DNA of 15,525 bases from contig CAYLYP010000074.1 of NCBI GenBank assembly GCA_964387795.1, positions 1-15,525 on the forward strand. Reading direction: 5' to 3'. The DNA is from CAYLYP01 sp964387795. GTDB taxonomy: Bacteria > Bacteroidota > Bacteroidia > Bacteroidales > UBA7960. A model generated the notes under the pieces. The model was not told where the DNA came from, searched no databases, and saw only the letters and a program-made list of their open reading frames with translations. A program made the position numbers and the translations under genes. How positions within the stretch are numbered: the first letter of the stretch is position 1; every line of letters begins with the position of its first letter. Below are positions 13,791-15,525 of the stretch, one piece after another.

Positions 13791-15083
13791 ATGAAGGTTT
13801 TATTAATAGGTTCGGGAGGCAGGGAACATGCCTTTGCATGGAAGATGGCCCAAAGCCCAATGCTCGAAAAGCTATGGATTGCCCCGGGCAATGCAGGTAC
13901 GGCATTATGTGGCGAGAACATTGGTTTGAAGGTAAATGATTTCAAGTCAATAGCATCTTTCATTTCTGAGAAAGGGATAAACCTTGTAGTTGTTGGGCCT
14001 GAAGACCCTTTGGTAAATGGGCTCCATGATTTTTTGGAGAAGCAGGATTTGCCCTCTTTGAAGGGAGTAATAGGCCCGAAGGCAGAAGGGGCGAGGCTTG
14101 AAGGCAGCAAGGATTTTGCAAAGGCATTTATGATAAGGCATGGGATACCCACCGCAAGGTATAAATCATTTGGCCCCGGAAGCTATGATGATGGCTTGAG
14201 ATTTTTGGAAAGCCTGAAAGCACCTTATGTTTTGAAGGCAGATGGGTTAGCAGCAGGCAAAGGTGTTTTGATATGCGAAGATATTAAAGAAGCCAGGGCT
14301 GCATTGAAAGAAATGCTGATAGGGAAGGCGTTTGGGAAAGCATCAGAAAAGGTGGTAATAGAAGAATATTTATCAGGGATCGAATTATCTGTTTTTGTAA
14401 TCACCGATGGCACATCATATAAAATCCTGCCACAGGCAAAGGATTATAAAAGGATAGGGGATAGGGATAGCGGACTAAATACAGGAGGGATGGGAGCTGT
14501 TTCGCCGGTTCCTTTTGCCAATTCAGTATTTATGTCAAAAGTGGAGGAGCAGGTTGTAATCCCCACCATAGAAGGGTTAAAGAAAGATGGCATCCCTTAC
14601 CAGGGCTTTATCTTTTTAGGATTGATGAACGTAAATGGCAATCCTTATGTTATTGAGTATAATGTAAGGATGGGCGACCCGGAGACCCAGGTAGTGCTTC
14701 CCCGTTTGGATGCAGATATCCTTGAAGTGTTTGATGCAGTGGTTTCAGGAAGGCTTGGCTCAATAAAGATAAAGGAAATTCCACAGACAGGTGTCAGTGT
14801 GGTAATAGTTGCAGGGGGATATCCAGGCGATTATCATAAAGGGGACATCATCTATCAAGGCAAAGCATCTTCATTTGGTGAGATCTTTTTTGCAGGGGCC
14901 ATTGAAAAGGAAGGCCATATTGTCACCAATGGAGGGAGGGTAATTGCATTCACCGCACTTGCTGATTCATTGAACGAGGCCATAGAGAGGGCTTATTCGG
15001 GTGTAGGCCATATTAAGTTTGAACAGAAATACTGTCGTAGGGACATTGGCAAGGATTTGCTTATGTATAAAAAACAGGAATAA
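13791..15083 (+). CDS. purD: Phosphoribosylamine-glycine ligase (GAR synthetase)
   Basis: PurD performs the second step of de novo purine synthesis, joining glycine to 5-phosphoribosylamine with ATP to give GAR. The 430-residue product has normal length and all the family marks: GSGGREHA (7-14), GPEDPL (69-74), the ATP-grasp loop LKADGLAAGKGV (148-159), RDSGLNTGGMGA (225-236), and NVRMGDPETQ (291-300) with metal-binding residues. The carboxy-terminal domain is complete. The ATG at 13791 is preferred to an in-frame TTG at 13767 because the latter lies inside the promoter box and would add residues before the conserved MKVLLIGSGG opening. The next gene starts 12 bp after the stop, so the two are very likely one operon. 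The fhs gene about 13 kb away supplies formyl-THF for the same pathway, though no co-regulation is visible. Confidence 0.98.
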   Translation: MKVLLIGSGGREHAFAWKMAQSPMLEKLWIAPGNAGTALCGENIGLKVNDFKSIASFISEKGINLVVVGPEDPLVNGLHDFLEKQDLPSLKGVIGPKAEGARLEGSKDFAKAFMIRHGIPTARYKSFGPGSYDDGLRFLESLKAPYVLKADGLAAGKGVLICEDIKEARAALKEMLIGKAFGKASEKVVIEEYLSGIELSVFVITDGTSYKILPQAKDYKRIGDRDSGLNTGGMGAVSPVPFANSVFMSKVEEQVVIPTIEGLKKDGIPYQGFIFLGLMNVNGNPYVIEYNVRMGDPETQVVLPRLDADILEVFDAVVSGRLGSIKIKEIPQTGVSVVIVAGGYPGDYHKGDIIYQGKASSFGEIFFAGAIEKEGHIVTNGGRVIAFTALADSLNEAIERAYSGVGHIKFEQKYCRRDIGKDLLMYKKQE

Positions 15084-15095
15084 AAAAACGAGGCC

Positions 15096-15525
15096 ATGCT
15101 AATAAAGACATTCAACCGGAGCAACCCATCCTTAATTTTGTTATTGCCATTTATAGGATTGATATTTTGGATAGATGCTTTTGTGTTTTATAAACAAACA
15201 GAGGTGATTGTAACAAATGCACCTCCCTTATATGCATGGATTGCGCCCTTTTTAAACAGCAATCCGCTGTTTAATGTTATTTTTGGATTTATCTTTTTGG
15301 TCATCCAGAGCTTTCTGCTCAATTATGTTGTTACCCGTCATGACCTGCTTGACAGGACCAGTTCGCTGGCTGGATTGTTATATATGGTTTTGATGAGCAG
15401 TTCTTTTGATCTGTTGCAGGCGCATCCGGTATTATTTTCAAACTTTTTCCTTATCCTTGCTCTCGACAAAGTGTTTAGTGCTTATGGGGAGGAAGAGGTT
15501 TTTCTTGAAGTCTTTAATGTGGGCT
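15096..15525 (+). CDS. Multi-pass membrane protein, DUF6427-like (partial, cut by window end)
   Basis: The reading frame opens at ATG 15096, 12 bp after the purD stop, and stays open to the window edge, giving 143 residues. Hydrophobic segments lie at about 12-31, 58-79, 89-103 and 110-127, with short polar loops and no signal peptidase site, so it is an inner-membrane protein. Members of a DUF6427-type family occur beside purD in Bacteroidota, and the opening NPSLILLLPFIGLIFW fits that kind of protein as I remember it, but I cannot confirm the family from this fragment. The function is unknown. Close spacing suggests cotranscription with purD. The C-terminal part is outside the window, so intactness cannot be judged. 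Confidence 0.75.
   Translation, partial: MLIKTFNRSNPSLILLLPFIGLIFWIDAFVFYKQTEVIVTNAPPLYAWIAPFLNSNPLFNVIFGFIFLVIQSFLLNYVVTRHDLLDRTSSLAGLLYMVLMSSSFDLLQAHPVLFSNFFLILALDKVFSAYGEEEVFLEVFNVG

Overview
The window looks like a chromosomal stretch from a member of the Bacteroidota (Bacteroidetes), probably a draft or metagenome assembly because it contains a run of exactly 100 N. The case for this lineage is consistent. There are no Shine-Dalgarno sequences. TAnnTTTG-type -7 promoter boxes precede many genes. A TonB-dependent receptor with a carboxypeptidase-regulatory-like N-terminus is paired with a DUF4249 lipoprotein. The tmRNA encodes a tag ending in NYALAA, and intergenic DNA is full of short AT-rich repeats of the CACAAAG/CTAAG and TTTACGA kinds.

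Layout, left to right. Positions 1-794 are non-coding: several nested short tandem repeats, a foldable inverted repeat, then the promoter and a palindromic candidate operator of fhs. Next come fhs (formate-tetrahydrofolate ligase, +), a strong terminator and rlmN (+). On the minus strand follow a TonB-dependent receptor and its DUF4249 lipoprotein (one transcript, 7059 down to 3781), an aminotransferase class IV gene, a small exported TPR protein, and a ComEC/Rec2-type protein. About 1 kb (11168-12191) is then filled by a 220-bp tandem repeat array interrupted by the N gap. It is followed, still on the minus strand, by a DUF3820 gene, the tmRNA gene ssrA and a small lipoprotein gene. The right end is a plus-strand operon of purD and a membrane protein resembling the DUF6427 family, cut by the window edge.

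Functionally these are mostly housekeeping genes: one-carbon metabolism (fhs) and purine synthesis (purD) both touch formyl-THF and purine supply, rlmN and ssrA serve translation fidelity and rescue, comEC serves DNA uptake, and the receptor/DUF4249 pair serves outer-membrane uptake of an unknown ligand. I see no phage, CRISPR, toxin-antitoxin, secretion or biosynthetic cluster, and no clear previously undescribed system. The less ordinary material is non-coding: the 220-bp array with its seamless gap, the nested repeats at the left end, overlapping promoter, terminator and operator structures, and a ComEC C-terminus that looks like a degenerated metallo-beta-lactamase domain.
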